Of a stretch of DNA of 64,000 nt, positions 1 through 10,372 are shown piece after piece. Source of the stretch: Nemophila menziesii. Its lineage: Eukaryota > Streptophyta > Magnoliopsida > Boraginales > Hydrophyllaceae. Numbering within the stretch: position 1 is the first letter of the stretch; each line of letters begins with the position of its first letter. Location: contig JARWIR010000005.1 in NCBI GenBank assembly GCA_029959085.1, forward strand, positions 37,503,350 to 37,567,349, given 5' to 3'. The notes beneath the pieces are model-generated. The model did not search any database. It saw nothing but the letters and a program-made list of their open reading frames with translations, and had not been told where the DNA came from. The translations under genes were made by a program, and so were the position numbers.

Positions 1-781
1 TAATTCTTTTCTTTTTCTCTTCTTTTTTTTTCAAAACCCGGAAAAGGGTTACAAATAATAATATCATCTTTTATATTTGTGCCTCAATGCAAACACATAT
101 AATCCCCTCCCAATGTAATTTCCCAAATGTAGACCCTCCACCCCAAACTCAAGCTCGAGACAGGTCTTAGGATCGTGATTCAAGTACGGGTCATTTGGTC
201 ATGCCTAATAATCTAAAGGATAATGGGCTTATATCGTGGCTACAAAAGAAAGGCTTAAGGCTCAAAATTGGGCTCAGACGGATAATATTCATATAAGGGA
301 TAACAAGCTAAAAGGCTACAAATGGCTAACAAAGAACTGCCCCTATCATTTTCCTAAGTACATAGCTCGTCTTTAGTTCATATCTAAGTCGGTTCTCTAC
401 TAATTAGGATTTCACGTTCTACACACCAAACATATTCCTTAAGTAGAAGTTTACTTTATTTGCATTGTTCATTAATTTTTCCTATCAATTACCTATGTTC
501 GCATGCAATTCTAAGTGTGTTTTATACTATTCCCTAAATTCCACTATTTACTATCATATATTTATCGAAAGTATGCTTAAAGGGACATTAAAAATCTTCT
601 ACAATCAAACGCAACTCCGAAATTATTTTATTGAAAGCAAATAAAACACATAACACATAAGAACTGGGATGAGGCAACAAACCCCGCCCCAGACTCAAAA
701 ATGAGTCATGTCCCCACGACTCGAAAAGACTCAACGCAATAAAATAAACTACACTAATGTGAAAGGGATAGAAAACGTAGC
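1..781 (-). other. 3' untranslated part of the Athila element with probable polypurine tract
   Basis: No coding frame was found between the third ORF and the window edge. Bases 5-31 are almost pure T/C on the plus strand, so purine on the element strand. This is where a polypurine tract for plus-strand DNA priming should sit, directly before the 3' LTR. The tract assignment is inferred, because the LTR itself is not visible. Confidence 0.5.
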
Positions 782-1450
782 TTAACCAGCGCGTGGCTGG
801 TCATCGGTGTTGCGCCCATGAACTTTATCCTGCGTAAGTAGACCATAGGTGGCGTGTTGAATCATGCTCACCCCAAGTAGCATGTTTCGGATAAGGTCCA
901 GCTCTTTTTTAATGTTTCCTAACGTAGCAATCATCTTCACTTGATTCTCTTCCAACACTTTGACTTTCTCTTCCAACTCGTTATCAGTATGTGTCTTCTT
1001 CTTTGTAGGAGCTCTAGGAGTCCTTACAGCTTGTGTTGCTTCGTCATGGGCATTCTGAATCGAGATTAAAGGTATCGTTTCTCCAACTACGGACGGTTCA
1101 TCTTCTTCACATTTACGCGGAATCTTAGCGTCTAGACACAAGGTAGTGATGGTACAAGGGAACTTAAGATTCTGTTGCGTAGTAGGCGCTTTCTCGAATT
1201 TCATAATATTATCATAAAGCACACAAGCTACATCGATATTTTTCTCCTCTACAATACACTTGATGAATATAATATGTTCCTTTTTCAATTCCGAAGTGTG
1301 TGTAATACCAAAGAAGGTAAGGACTATGAAACGGGACCAAACCTTAGCACAAGGCAAAAAATTTCTCAAATAATATTGTCCATGATAACGCTCTCCTGCT
1401 GGAATTGGGCGAGTCCCATTAAAAGTACTTTTCCCCAAAGAGAATCGCAA
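782..1450 (-). pseudogene. Athila third-ORF (env-position) protein, C-terminal part
   Basis: This 222-codon frame lies downstream of integrase. It resembles the family annotated as putative plant transposon protein, often found in the envelope position of Athila-group elements; the N-terminal half has the pattern of that domain (HGQYYLRNFLP, then KCIVEEKNIDVACVLYDNI). The C-terminal third is charged and probably coiled-coil (LEEKVKVLEENQVKMIATL). It is in a different frame from the 1576-2085 piece. The DNA between them still encodes related residues (KKVIPLSAELIRKSLKLPNF in another frame), so one original ORF has been frameshifted. The function of this family is not established. Confidence 0.6.
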
Positions 1451-1575
1451 TCGAAATAAGGATCGGAAAGGGTTTCTTGGTAAGGGAAATGGCCGGTAAA
1501 GTTGGGTAATTTCAAGGATTTACGTATAAGCTCAGCAGAGAGAGGAATTACCTTTTTCCGTAGGATAATGGCTTC

Positions 1576-2085
1576 TTATGAAAAAGCTAGTCCCTCGTAA
1601 AAATCACGCACCAATGTAGGAATAAATTCAAGCTTTCTTTCTCTCAACTCTTTCCACCCAAAATTGTCACAAGTAATAGCATAATCCTTAAAAGCACTGT
1701 TCATAATACCTTTTGGAGGACCCTTCTCAATACCAAATTTCAAGTAATTAATTCTGTCACGAACCTGATCATTCCAAGTCATACCAACTCTCTTTGGTTT
1801 CTGAGCCCACATCTTTCTTCTTGTTGACCTTGGTTCTGGAACGGGTGCTTGCGGAGTTTCTTCTTTAGATTCTTTCTCACTTTCTGGTTCATCAATTAGT
1901 CTACTTTTCGGCTTAGCCTTAATCGGATTTTCTTTCCTTTTCGGAGCAGCTGGGATTTCTTCAGTCTTGCGTTTGGGACGCGAATCCGGAATCTCAATTG
2001 CTTGTTTTGGGCTAGCACAAACAGTGTTCCTGTTTCTTGGTATGTTTCTTTGATAATTACACATGGAATCGGTTCTGTTAGTCAT
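1576..2085 (-). pseudogene. Athila third-ORF protein, N-terminal part
   Basis: This 169-codon frame starts with a long Lys/Pro/Glu-rich, probably disordered segment (residues about 25-95), including basic stretches that could act as nuclear localisation signals. A folded segment follows (SAFKDYAITCDNFGWKELRE) and continues into the Athila downstream-ORF domain of the neighbouring piece. It ends at a stop and the homology resumes in another frame, so the gene is broken. Placement after integrase and before the 3' end fits the extra Athila ORF. No signal peptide or transmembrane segment is visible, so calling it an envelope would be unjustified. Confidence 0.6.
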
Positions 2086-2472
2086 CTCTTTTCACCCCAA
2101 ACTCAAAACTTCAGATAGTGATAAAGCTAGAGAAAATCTTAGAACTTTGATGTTTTGAGGTTTAAAACGTGAAGAATATGGTGGAATATGAGATGGGTAA
2201 AGGCTAATTGAGAAGAATTGTGAAGGAATTGGGTTTAATTTGAAGGCTAGGAAGAAGAAATTTTAGGAGAAAAATGGGAATTTGATGATGTTTTGGAGAG
2301 GATATGAGTTGATTGTGTGTTTTTGTGATGAAAGAGGGCTTGTTATGATGATTATATAGTGTTTAGATGATGATTTTAGGAGTAGGTGGAGGCTAGGATT
2401 CGTAATAGGAGGTTGGCTTGGAAAAGAAGGTAAAAAACTAGGTTAAAAGCATTAAAAACCGCCTCTCGCAAC

Positions 2473-2880
2473 AGCGGACCGGCTAGCCGGTGGCTGACCG
2501 GCATGCCGGTCGCGATGGCGGCGCAAAATAAATTTCCAAATTCGATTTTTTTACCTCATACGCAAGCCTCCTTGCATCAAACATGACGCACTAGTCAGAG
2601 GATTCCTTCGTCATTGACCGGCTAGCCGGTGGCTGACCGGCATGTCGGTCGCGTGTCGTTGGCGCAACCTCAGACGCAGCACCTTGCGTCATACTTGACG
2701 CACTAACCAGAGAATTTCCTCCTTGTTGGCCGGCTAGTCGGTGGCTGACCGGCATGCCAGCGAAGTCTCGCTTGCACGAATGTGGACGCCACGTCTTGCG
2801 TCAAAGTGGACGCACTAGTCAGAGAATTTGGGAGTCTTCAGCATATTTGACCGGCTAGCCGGCCAGCACAGTTTTTAACT
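2473..2880. repeat. Four GC-rich palindromic tandem repeats inside the Athila element
   Basis: A motif built on GACCGGCTAGCCGGTGGC followed by GACCGGCATGCCGGTC recurs at about 2477, 2615, 2729 and 2849, spaced about 115-140 bases. Between copies a second shared segment reads roughly TTGCGTCA..TGACGCACTAGTCAGAGAATT. CCGGCTAGCCGG and CCGGCATGCCGG are perfect palindromes, so each copy can fold into hairpins. The block sits between pol and the third ORF and is far more GC-rich than its surroundings. The last copy is shortened. Confidence 0.85.
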
Positions 2881-3092
2881 CCATTTTTTTTTCTCATCGT
2901 TTCGACCCCAAACTCATGACTCTTTTACCCCTGAAATCATCAAAAACAACTACCCTTCCTCATTTCTTAATAATAAACACTAAATCAACAGATTTTATCT
3001 ATTATACACTACGAAAATCAAAATACTTAGACTAATATACAAGAATTGGCTTCTGTTTAATGTCGTTAAGCTCGACGGTTTACCTCACGCTT

Positions 3093-3638
3093 CTAAGGAG
3101 CTTCGAAGAGATACATGACCTCTCCGGGATGTGGATCTTCCGAGCGATTGGTATCTTCACCTCCATGGTATATCTTTAATCGATGACCGTTCACCATGAA
3201 TGTACGGTTCTCGAGTGGATGTTCTATCTCTATTGCTCCATGAGGTGTAACTTTGGTCACAACAGAAGGACCTAACCACTTCGATCTTAATTTACCCGGA
3301 TAATTGCTGAACTTTGAGTTATACTTCAATACTTTCTGTCCCACTACAAAGTTCTTTTCGCGAATACGATTATCATGCCATCTCTTAGTATTTTCTTTGT
3401 AAAGTTTAGAATTTTCATAAGCATGTAATTGGAATTCATCAAGCTCGTTAACTTTCATCATTCGATTCTGACCGGCTAAATTAAGATCTAAGTTTAACTG
3501 CGCAATAGCCCAATATGCACCCATTTCAAGCTCAAGAGGTAAGTGACAAGCCTTGACATAAACCATTCGATATGGGGATGCACCAACTGGAGTTTTAAAC
3601 GCAGTACGATAAGCCCATAATGCATCGTCTAACTTCAT
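3093..3638 (-). pseudogene. Athila integrase C-terminal part
   Basis: This 181-codon frame covers the end of the integrase core and the C-terminal DNA-binding region. It begins with the typical LDDALWAYRTAFKTPVGASP segment and ends with the KWLGPSVVTKVTPHGAIEI and NGHRLKIYHGG motifs of plant Ty3/gypsy integrases. The catalytic Glu region lies just upstream in the untranslated gap (3640-3740), where the minus strand still reads YHPQANGQAEVSNCEVKSIL. The core and this part are separated by an in-frame TAG directly after GVRH. Confidence 0.9.
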
Positions 3639-3746
3639 TGACCAATCTTTTCTTGTAGGACCAACAGTCTTCTCTAATATAGATTTTACCTCACAATTTG
3701 AGACTTCAGCTTGACCATTGGCTTGTGGATGATAAGCGGTAGATAC

Positions 3747-4271
3747 CTAATGCCTCACTCCATACTTCTCTAGAACTGTCTTCAAATACTTATTCACGAA
3801 ATGAGAAACTCCATCGCTAATAATTACTCTCGGTGTACCATGTCTGGTGAAGATGTGTGATTTCGGAAACTTAATTACTACTCGCGAATCATTAGTTGAT
3901 AGAGCAACGGCTTCTACCCACTTAGACACATAATCAACAGCTAATAAGATGTAAAGTTTACCATTAGAAGGAACAAACAGACCCATAAAATCAATACCCC
4001 ATGCATCGAATATCTCTACTTCAAGAACATTATTACGTGGCATCTCATCCTTCTTGGATATATTTCCCATAAATTGACATCTTTCAAATCTCTTAACGTA
4101 TTCATGAAAATCTTTCATAATAGAAGGCCAGTAAAAACCTGATTGTAATACCTTAGCAGCAGTTCGATCTCCTTTAAAATGTCCACCATAAGGTGAATCA
4201 TGACACCCAGCTATAATCGCTTCAGTTTCTTCCTTTGGTATACATCTTCTCACCATCTGGTCAGCACACAC
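3747..4271 (-). pseudogene. Athila integrase zinc-binding and catalytic core
   Basis: This 174-codon frame contains the HHCC-type N-terminal domain (HDSPYGGHF with H.H, then the Cys pair) and the first two catalytic Asp positions (GIDFMG and ISDG). The Cys pair is damaged: RFERCQF has Phe where relatives have Cys, so zinc binding is probably lost. The second motif reads SDGVSHF where SDGGSHF is usual. A stop follows GVRH. The protein would have joined element cDNA to the host genome; this copy cannot. Confidence 0.92.
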
Positions 4272-4556
4272 TTTGTAGAGGAAAGGATCCTCCCAAAATA
4301 ATTGTCTAGCACTATGAGCTAATCTCTTTCTTTCTTGATAAGTTGAACCTTTAGGGAAAGAACCACTTACAGTTAAATTTTCAATATCAGCATACCAAGG
4401 CGTATTCTCTAGGTGAATCGCGAATAAGCTCTCATCCGTAAATTCTTCTCTAACTACTTCAGGTCCACCATTTGATTCTGATCCTTCAAGACGATAGAGA
4501 TGATCTGCAACTTGATTCTCACAACCCTTTCTATCTTTGATCTCTAAATCGAATTC

Positions 4557-4838
4557 TTATAGCAATAAAACCCATCTTATCAAGCGTGGTTTAGCATCTT
4601 TCTTTTCCATAAGATATCTAATAGTAGAATGATCTATATAAACAACAACTTTCGCTCCAAGGAGATAGGAACGAAACTTATCGAATGGATAAACAGCAGC
4701 TAGCAATTCTTTCTCTGTAACAGTATAATTAATTTGAGCACTATTGAAAGTCTTTCTTGCATAGTATATCGAATGAAATACATTATATTTTCTTTGTCCT
4801 AAAACAACACCCATAGCTAAATCACTAGCATCACACAT
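4557..4838 (-). pseudogene. Athila RNase H domain fragment
   Basis: This 93-codon frame has the retroviral-type RNase H pattern: [14 protein letters not shown] with the first acidic residue, then [14 protein letters not shown] with the catalytic Glu, then [10 protein letters not shown] with the next Asp. The domain degrades the RNA strand of the RNA/DNA hybrid during reverse transcription. It is cut from RT by a frameshift near 4840-4920 and ends early in a stop. Bases 4272-4556 hold the degenerate linker to integrase. Confidence 0.88.
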
Positions 4839-4922
4839 AACTTCAAACGGAAAATTCCAATCTGGTGGTAAAACAATATGAGCGGTAATGAGTTTTTATT
4901 TGATTTCTTTGAAGGCCACCAT

Positions 4923-5435
4923 TCAAGCTTCATCGAAAAGGAATTTGGTGTCCTTCTCAAGTAAGTTACATAGTGGTTTAGCAATCTTAGAAAAATCTTT
5001 AATGAACCTCCTATAAAAGCTAGCATGGCCAAGAAAACTTCTCACCCCTTTAACATAAATGGGAGGTGGAAGAGTTTTAATTACCTCTATCTTTGCGTGA
5101 TCAACCTCAAAACCAACACTCGAAACCTTGTGACCCAGTACGATACCTTCTCGAACCATAAAATGACATTTCTCCCAATTTAAAACCAAATCACTTTCCT
5201 TGCATCTAATTAAAACTTTCTCCAAATTATGTAAACACTTATCAAAGTCATCACCGAATACAGAGAAATCATCCATAAATACCTCAAGGAAGTTATCGAT
5301 CATATCCCAGAAGATTTTCATCATACATCTTTTAAACGTAGCAGGTGCGTTACATAACCCAAATGGCATTCTGCGATATGCAAAAGTACCAAAGGGACAT
5401 GTAGAGGTTGTCTTGTGTTGATCTTCAGGCGCCAC
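4923..5435 (-). pseudogene. Athila reverse transcriptase, palm/thumb half
   Basis: This 170-codon frame carries the RT palm. PFGTFAYRRMPFGLCNAPATF is followed by the catalytic box FMDDFSVF, then the HKVSSVGFEVDHAKIEVI and VRSFLGHASFYRRFIKDFSKIA segments typical of Ty3/gypsy RT. The two catalytic aspartates are preserved. It is separated from the N-terminal RT half by a stop near 5471 and from RNase H by a frameshift. Confidence 0.93.
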
Positions 5436-5471
5436 GTAAATTTGATTATATCCGGAATATCCATCTAAGAA

Positions 5472-6185
5472 TCAGTAATACTCTCTACCAGCTAACTTGT
5501 CTAACATTTGATCTATGAAGGGAAGAGGGAAATGATCTTTTCTGGTGGCGTTGTTCAGTTTACGATAATCCATACAAACTCTCCAACCAAAAACAGTTCT
5601 TGACGAGATAGCTTCATTTTGATTTTTAAGAACTGTGATGATTCCTCCTTTCTTCGGTACACACTGAACTGGACTCACCCATTCACTACTCGGAATGGGA
5701 TAAATTTTCCCTGCGTCTAACAGCTTAATAACCTCTTTCTTTACAACTTCATTCATGGCTAGCATTAATCTCCTTTGACCTTCAACTGAGCGTGTGTTGT
5801 CATCTTCAAGAATGATTTTGTGTTGACAATAGGAGGGGCTAATGCCTTTGATATCGGCAATAGTCCACCCTATCGCTTCTTTGTTCGCTCTTAACACACG
5901 CAACAGTTTATCTTCTTGAGGACCTATTAAATTTGCTGAAACAATAACAGGTATAGTTTCATTAGTACCCAAATACGCATACCTCAAGTGTGATGGCAAA
6001 GGCTTTTCTTCCAATTGCGGAGGAGATTCGATTGAAGGTTTCTTTTTAGTTACAATCTCCCCCGGTTCTCTCACAGGTTCATAGGCTAGACGCCTATACT
6101 TTGGATTCTCAGAGTTAAGAGCTGCCACTGTTTTGGAAAACTCTTTCATCAATTCAAGTAGATCTAATGTCAAGGATGCCTGCAA
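5472..6185 (-). pseudogene. Athila RT, N-terminal half
   Basis: This 237-codon frame covers the protease-RT linker (KPLPSHLRYAYLG..IPVIVSANL) and the start of RT: ISPSYCQHKI, SSEWVSPVQCVPKKGG and VCMDYRKLNNATRKDHFPLPF. These are strongly conserved in Athila elements and match the copy at 63481-64000 almost residue for residue. It ends at a stop after DKLAGREYY, where relatives continue FLDGYSGY. Confidence 0.93.
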
Positions 6186-6218
6186 AACATCATCATAAGT
6201 AAATTCATTATATCATGC

Positions 6219-6518
6219 TCAATTACATCCATTCGGAAACAATCCTCTTGAGAATCTGGAAACTTCATAGCTCGCAAATACGTTGAACTTTACTACCTCG
6301 TCTTGGATTCGCATTGTTAATTCGTCGTTCTCTACATCAATCAAAGTACGCCCAGTGGCTAGGAATGGTCTTCCCAAAATAATGGGGACATTCCTATCCG
6401 CGTCGTATTCAAGAATAACAAAATCAACGGGAAATACTAAAGTACCTGCCTTGACAAGGACATCTTCTATTTGACCCTCCGGATGTGTAAGGGATCGATC
6501 CGCCATTTGCAAGACCAT
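6219..6518 (-). pseudogene. Athila aspartic protease, C-terminal part
   Basis: This 99-codon frame encodes the second half of the retropepsin-like protease: [21 protein letters not shown], then [21 protein letters not shown], the flap/ILGRPFL region conserved in plant Ty3 proteases. It is separated from the active-site segment (end of 6533-7675) by a frameshift around 6520-6535. The same protein region in the plus-strand copy at 62930-63250 is uninterrupted. Confidence 0.88.
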
Positions 6519-6532
6519 AGAGGTGGGTCTTG

Positions 6533-7675
6533 CTACTCCAATTTCAATTTATCAAAGATTGACTTGGGCATAAGATTAATGCTCACATTCAAGTCACATA
6601 GTGCTTTACCTTTCCATTCTTCTCCAATTGAAATAGGAATTGTGAAACTCCCAGGATCAAGTAACTTCGGAGGTAGCTTACTTTGACAAATAGCAATACA
6701 TTCTTCTGGTAAACCAATCATTTCATTATCGCAATATGGCCTTTTACTAGTTAGAGCTCTTTTCAAAAACTTTGTATACTTGGGTATGTCTCGGATGGCT
6801 TCTAATAACAGAATATTAATACTAAGGCCTCTCACTCTATTAAAGAACTTTTGATACTTGGCTATATCACCCTTCTTTTGAACTCTAGACGGAAATGGTG
6901 GAGGAGGAGGACTTTCAACATTATCTTTCTTTTTCGGAATTTCAACAGGCCTCTCCACTTCTTCAACTTCATCATCTTTATTCTTTTCCACCACATCCTT
7001 CTCTTTTCTAGTAACTTCTTTCTCTTTCATAACAGGAAAAGGAGGTGGGGGAAGATTCTTACCACTTCTGAGAATCACAGCATTACAATCTTCTTTCTGT
7101 TCAGGATTTTCTGTGTCGCTAGGGAGTTGCCCTTGTGGACGTTGATTCAAACGTTTTGACATTTGCGAAATTTGATCCTCTAACATCTTAATGTGTGCTT
7201 CAGAAGCTTGTTGCCTTTGGGCTGATTGTGCGTGAAGTGCAATCAAGCTTTCTACGGTTTTTTGAAGGTTATTCGCACCTTCTTGTGGTTGAGCAGGTAA
7301 GGCTTTCTGGTTCATGGTTTCATTATAGTTGTCTTGAGGAGGTTGCCTCTGAACATAGTCTCCTTGATTTTGTCCCCCTTGATAGTTATTCTGAGGTCTT
7401 GGATTATAGTTGTTACCTTGGGGACGCGGCTGATACGCGTATGTCGGATTTGCTGCCCCATTAGGATTTGAATACTGAAACCCAGGATGGTTTCTGTTAG
7501 GCTGATATCCATTACCATTCGAATTAAAATTTCCTCTGTTGGAAACAAACATCATGGACTCTTGATTATTCTGACAATTTTCCCATACGTGATCGTTCAC
7601 ACCACAATACTCACATCCATACACTTCTTGTGCAGCGTTCACTTCAACCCTTTTATTCAAAAAACCCTCTCTCAC
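6533..7675 (-). pseudogene. Athila gag nucleocapsid and protease N-terminus
   Basis: This 380-codon frame begins with a zinc knuckle (CEYCGVNDHVWENC, CX2CX4HX4C form). An Asn/Gln/Pro-rich linker (about residues 50-170), a Lys/Glu-rich segment and the ARDIPKYTKFLKRAL-type region before protease follow. The protease active site reads CDLNVSINLMP where the plus-strand copy has CDLGASINLMP. The catalytic Asp is present but the adjacent Gly-Ala is replaced by Asn-Val, which should inactivate it. Confidence 0.92.
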
Positions 7676-8669
7676 GGCTAACTTGCTTCAATTGTTTTTC
7701 TAATGTGGTTTGTATCTTGTTCTCTAAGGAGGTGAACTTCTCTTCAATGTTAACATTATTAACTCCCCCTTTAACTGGTGTTCTTACAGTATTCCACCCC
7801 ACTTCATTAGTTACCATTCTATCCAAAATAACCCTCGCGTAAACGGGTAAAACCTGTAAAAACGCACCACCACATAGTAAATCTAAATCTTTCCTTGACT
7901 GCCCATCAAGACCTTTATAAAAAATCTTCAATTGTTGTTCTTCTGAAAGGTCATGATTGGGGACTCTTTGTAAGCAATTCTGGAATCTCGACCAACTTCT
8001 ACCCAATGCTTCATCATATTCTTGTCGAAAATGTGTTAACTCGAGTTGAGCATCTAATCTCATGTTGGATGGATAGTATCTGTCGAAAAACAAAGCTTGT
8101 AACTGTTCCCAATTAGTAATCTTTCCGGACTTTTGTGAATCATGCCAGTCACTAGCTCCATCTATCAAGAAAAATCTGAATGTAGCAAAATACATTTGCT
8201 CTCTTGTTACTCCTTGAGTGATGTATGAACAGATTTGCAAAAAAAATTTTCCAGCGCAAATAGGATCTTCTCCGGGCTTGCCTCGAAAATTTCCGAAATT
8301 CTGAAATTGAGCTAACATACCCGAATCTTGATGGAATCTCTAAACATCGATATTAGCTGGGCCAATCCCAAGAGGAGGAGCAAGGAATGGTTCTTGTGCT
8401 AGACCGGTAAGGAACCATGGATCAGCTACTTAGATTTGAACCAGAGGATTAGGAATAATTGGTGGCACTATTTGCTGACCATTCGCGTCTAGGTGAACTC
8501 CTGGTTCATTATTGTTGTGGATATTAAGATTTTCCATTTCGTTAGTTAGTCTTTCTAATTCTTGTGCTTCTTGTTCTTTCCTTCTCTTGTTAGCAAGTCT
8601 AACTAATGATTCAGGATTATCAAGGATCAGAGGTAATGTCCCAAGATCCTTCAAGAGTCTCCTTCGCAT
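7653..8669 (-). pseudogene. Athila gag capsid region
   Basis: The element start codon is at 8667-8669 (MRRRLLKDLGTLPL), matching the start used by the plus-strand copy at 60797. The frame is interrupted by stops near 8428 and 8341, then runs 8318-7653. That stretch holds the retrotransposon gag domain (FFDRYYPSNMRLDAQLELTHFRQ; RFQNCLQRVPNHDLSEEQQLKIFYKGL). A frameshift at about 7660 separates it from the zinc knuckle. The product would form the virus-like particle core. Confidence 0.92.
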
Positions 8670-8775
8670 ACACCAAACCTGAAAACCTGAAAAAGATGAA
8701 CAAACAAAGCGTAAAACTGAAAAATAAAAATGCAACTAACACTAAAGGATAAACACCGGGGTCACAACGCTACCG

Positions 8776-8793
8776 TCCCCGGCATCGGCGCCA
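8776..8793 (-). other. Primer-binding site, tRNA-Asp type
   Basis: On the minus strand this reads TGGCGCCGATGCCGGGGA. It matches the 3' end of plant tRNA-Asp (from memory, TGGCGCCGTTGCCGGGGA in the complementary sense) except at position 9. It lies six bases (AAAACT on the plus strand) inside the LTR end, the same spacing as in the plus-strand copy. Confidence 0.9.
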
Positions 8794-8799
8794 AAAACT

Positions 8800-10372
8800 T
8801 GGTGGTCCTTTGTGTGTTCTAGAAAAATGCAAATAAGGATAAGAGAACCACAACCGTAAGTGTACGGTTGTCCCAAGTAATATAAGTGATAATATAGATT
8901 CGTTCTCAGGGACGGAATGGTTGACTCTAATGCTTATCAGATAGTAGTTAATTGCACGTGAAAACAAGTAAATGATTTTTAGAATGGTTGTTTTGGTTTT
9001 CTAATGCTAAGACAATAAAGTAAAATACTAAATTAATGCAAATAATTAACTAGACGCAAGAAATTAAAGTGTTTACGCTGGGAAAGGCAGTACTTGAGAG
9101 ACAGCAAGGGTTTCACCTAATTATCATTCATTTCATGTCATGTTTAAGGGACAAATTGGTAAATATGTATTGGTCGGGACTCGGAACTCTCCTTACCCCC
9201 GTCGGGGTGGACTAAGGAGCTACTATCAAGTGCTACACACCCCGTCAGGGTGATTATAGTCCACTCTCAAGTGATTAAGTCTAATTTACCCAATTGGCCA
9301 TAGGTTTAATTAAGCTCCACAAAGTCTCTAATTTCTAACCTACATTCATTAACTAGTTATGTACCCAGACCCCCCTTCAAGGTGATCCAATCGCCACTAA
9401 TTGGAATAGCCTAGATACTAAGTCCTAATATTGAGTCGTGAATTCAATAAAAGTAAATTAAAGCAAATTAAAGAAAAATACAATTTACCCAATTTGATTT
9501 CAATTATTAAAATCCCAAATCCAAACACATGAAATAAAATCAAATTGGGATTAACCCATTATGCATTCTCAAGCACTTAATGAAATTAGCTCATACTAAT
9601 GCGAAAAACTAAATTAAAAGAAATAAAAATAATCATATTGTTTTACAGAAAGAAATAAAAGAGAAACCTAATTTCGGAATTAGATTGGCTGCGATTTGGA
9701 GATATAGACAGTCTCCAACTCTGTAGCTTTCTCCGCTTCCTTGCCTTGACTTCTCTCTGAGGCTCTGACTTGTAAAAAGTGAATTGTCTGAAAAATAGAA
9801 GTCAAAAGTCTTATTTATACTCTCAAATTCGGACTTGGACCTTAGGTTAATGTTTTTTGAAATAATAAAGGCTCAAATCCATTATCTTAGCCCAAAATTC
9901 CGTAATTGTTGTACCACCTCCACTGAATCAGCTCTAGTCGGTTCGTTTCAACTCGGATTGACCTCATTCTAGTTTCTAAAGTTCCGTAACTCAATGGGGC
10001 ACATTTTATCTTCGAAGGTCAACGGCCAAATCTACTCTTAGGTGGCTCGAAATCATCAATCTTTATTAGTTTTCCAGATTTGTAGGTTTAAAATATCAAT
10101 TCTTTCGAGATTTATCTTCATGCTTTGACTCCATATCACGATCTTCGACTTTATTCTCGGATTCCTCTCCTAGCTAATATTCAAAACCTACAAACTTTTC
10201 ACTAAAATACCCAATATTACGCGCAAAAGTTTAATAAATTAAAAATACTAGAAATTAAAGAGGAAAATCGGATTATTGCATATTTAGCCTAAAAGTCGAT
10301 CAAAATAGCCGAATAAACACCAAGAATAATGTCTCCCAAGGGCATAAAATTAGAACATTTAGGGAGACATCA
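8800..10372 (-). repeat. 5' LTR of the minus-strand Athila element (1573 bp)
   Basis: On the minus strand the LTR starts TGATGTCTCCCTAAATG and ends GGACCACCA. The first part aligns by eye along its length with the LTR at 59105-60666. A TATA-like box (TATAAATA, minus strand) lies at 9812-9819, where the other copy has TATAAAAG. CCCCGTCAGGG-like motifs recur between 9195 and 9385. The boundaries come from comparison with two other LTRs of the family in this window. Confidence 0.92.
9812..9819 (-). promoter_or_regulatory. TATA-like box in Athila 5' LTR
   Basis: TATAAATA on the minus strand, at the position equivalent to TATAAAAG in the LTR at 59105. Transcription would start about 30 bases downstream, towards lower coordinates. 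Assignment rests on motif and conserved position only. Confidence 0.5.

Larger units (their letters stand above)
1..10372 (-). mobile_element. Athila-type Ty3/gypsy element, decayed, 3' LTR off window
   Basis: Read on the minus strand the order is 5' LTR, PBS, gag, protease, RT, RNase H, integrase, a GC-rich repeat block and an extra ORF. That order, the 1.57-kb LTR and the tRNA-Asp-type PBS are what Athila-group elements show. Stops and frameshifts break the coding region into at least nine pieces, so it is not autonomous. The 3' LTR would begin just left of base 1, where a polypyrimidine run (polypurine on the element strand) ends the visible part. The five bases after the 5' LTR are TCTTT; the matching duplication would be off the window. 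A second copy of the family lies at 59105. Confidence 0.93.

Noticed and set aside
782..2085. Calling the third Athila ORF an envelope gene
   Set aside because: No signal peptide, transmembrane segment or furin-like site; only its position fits.
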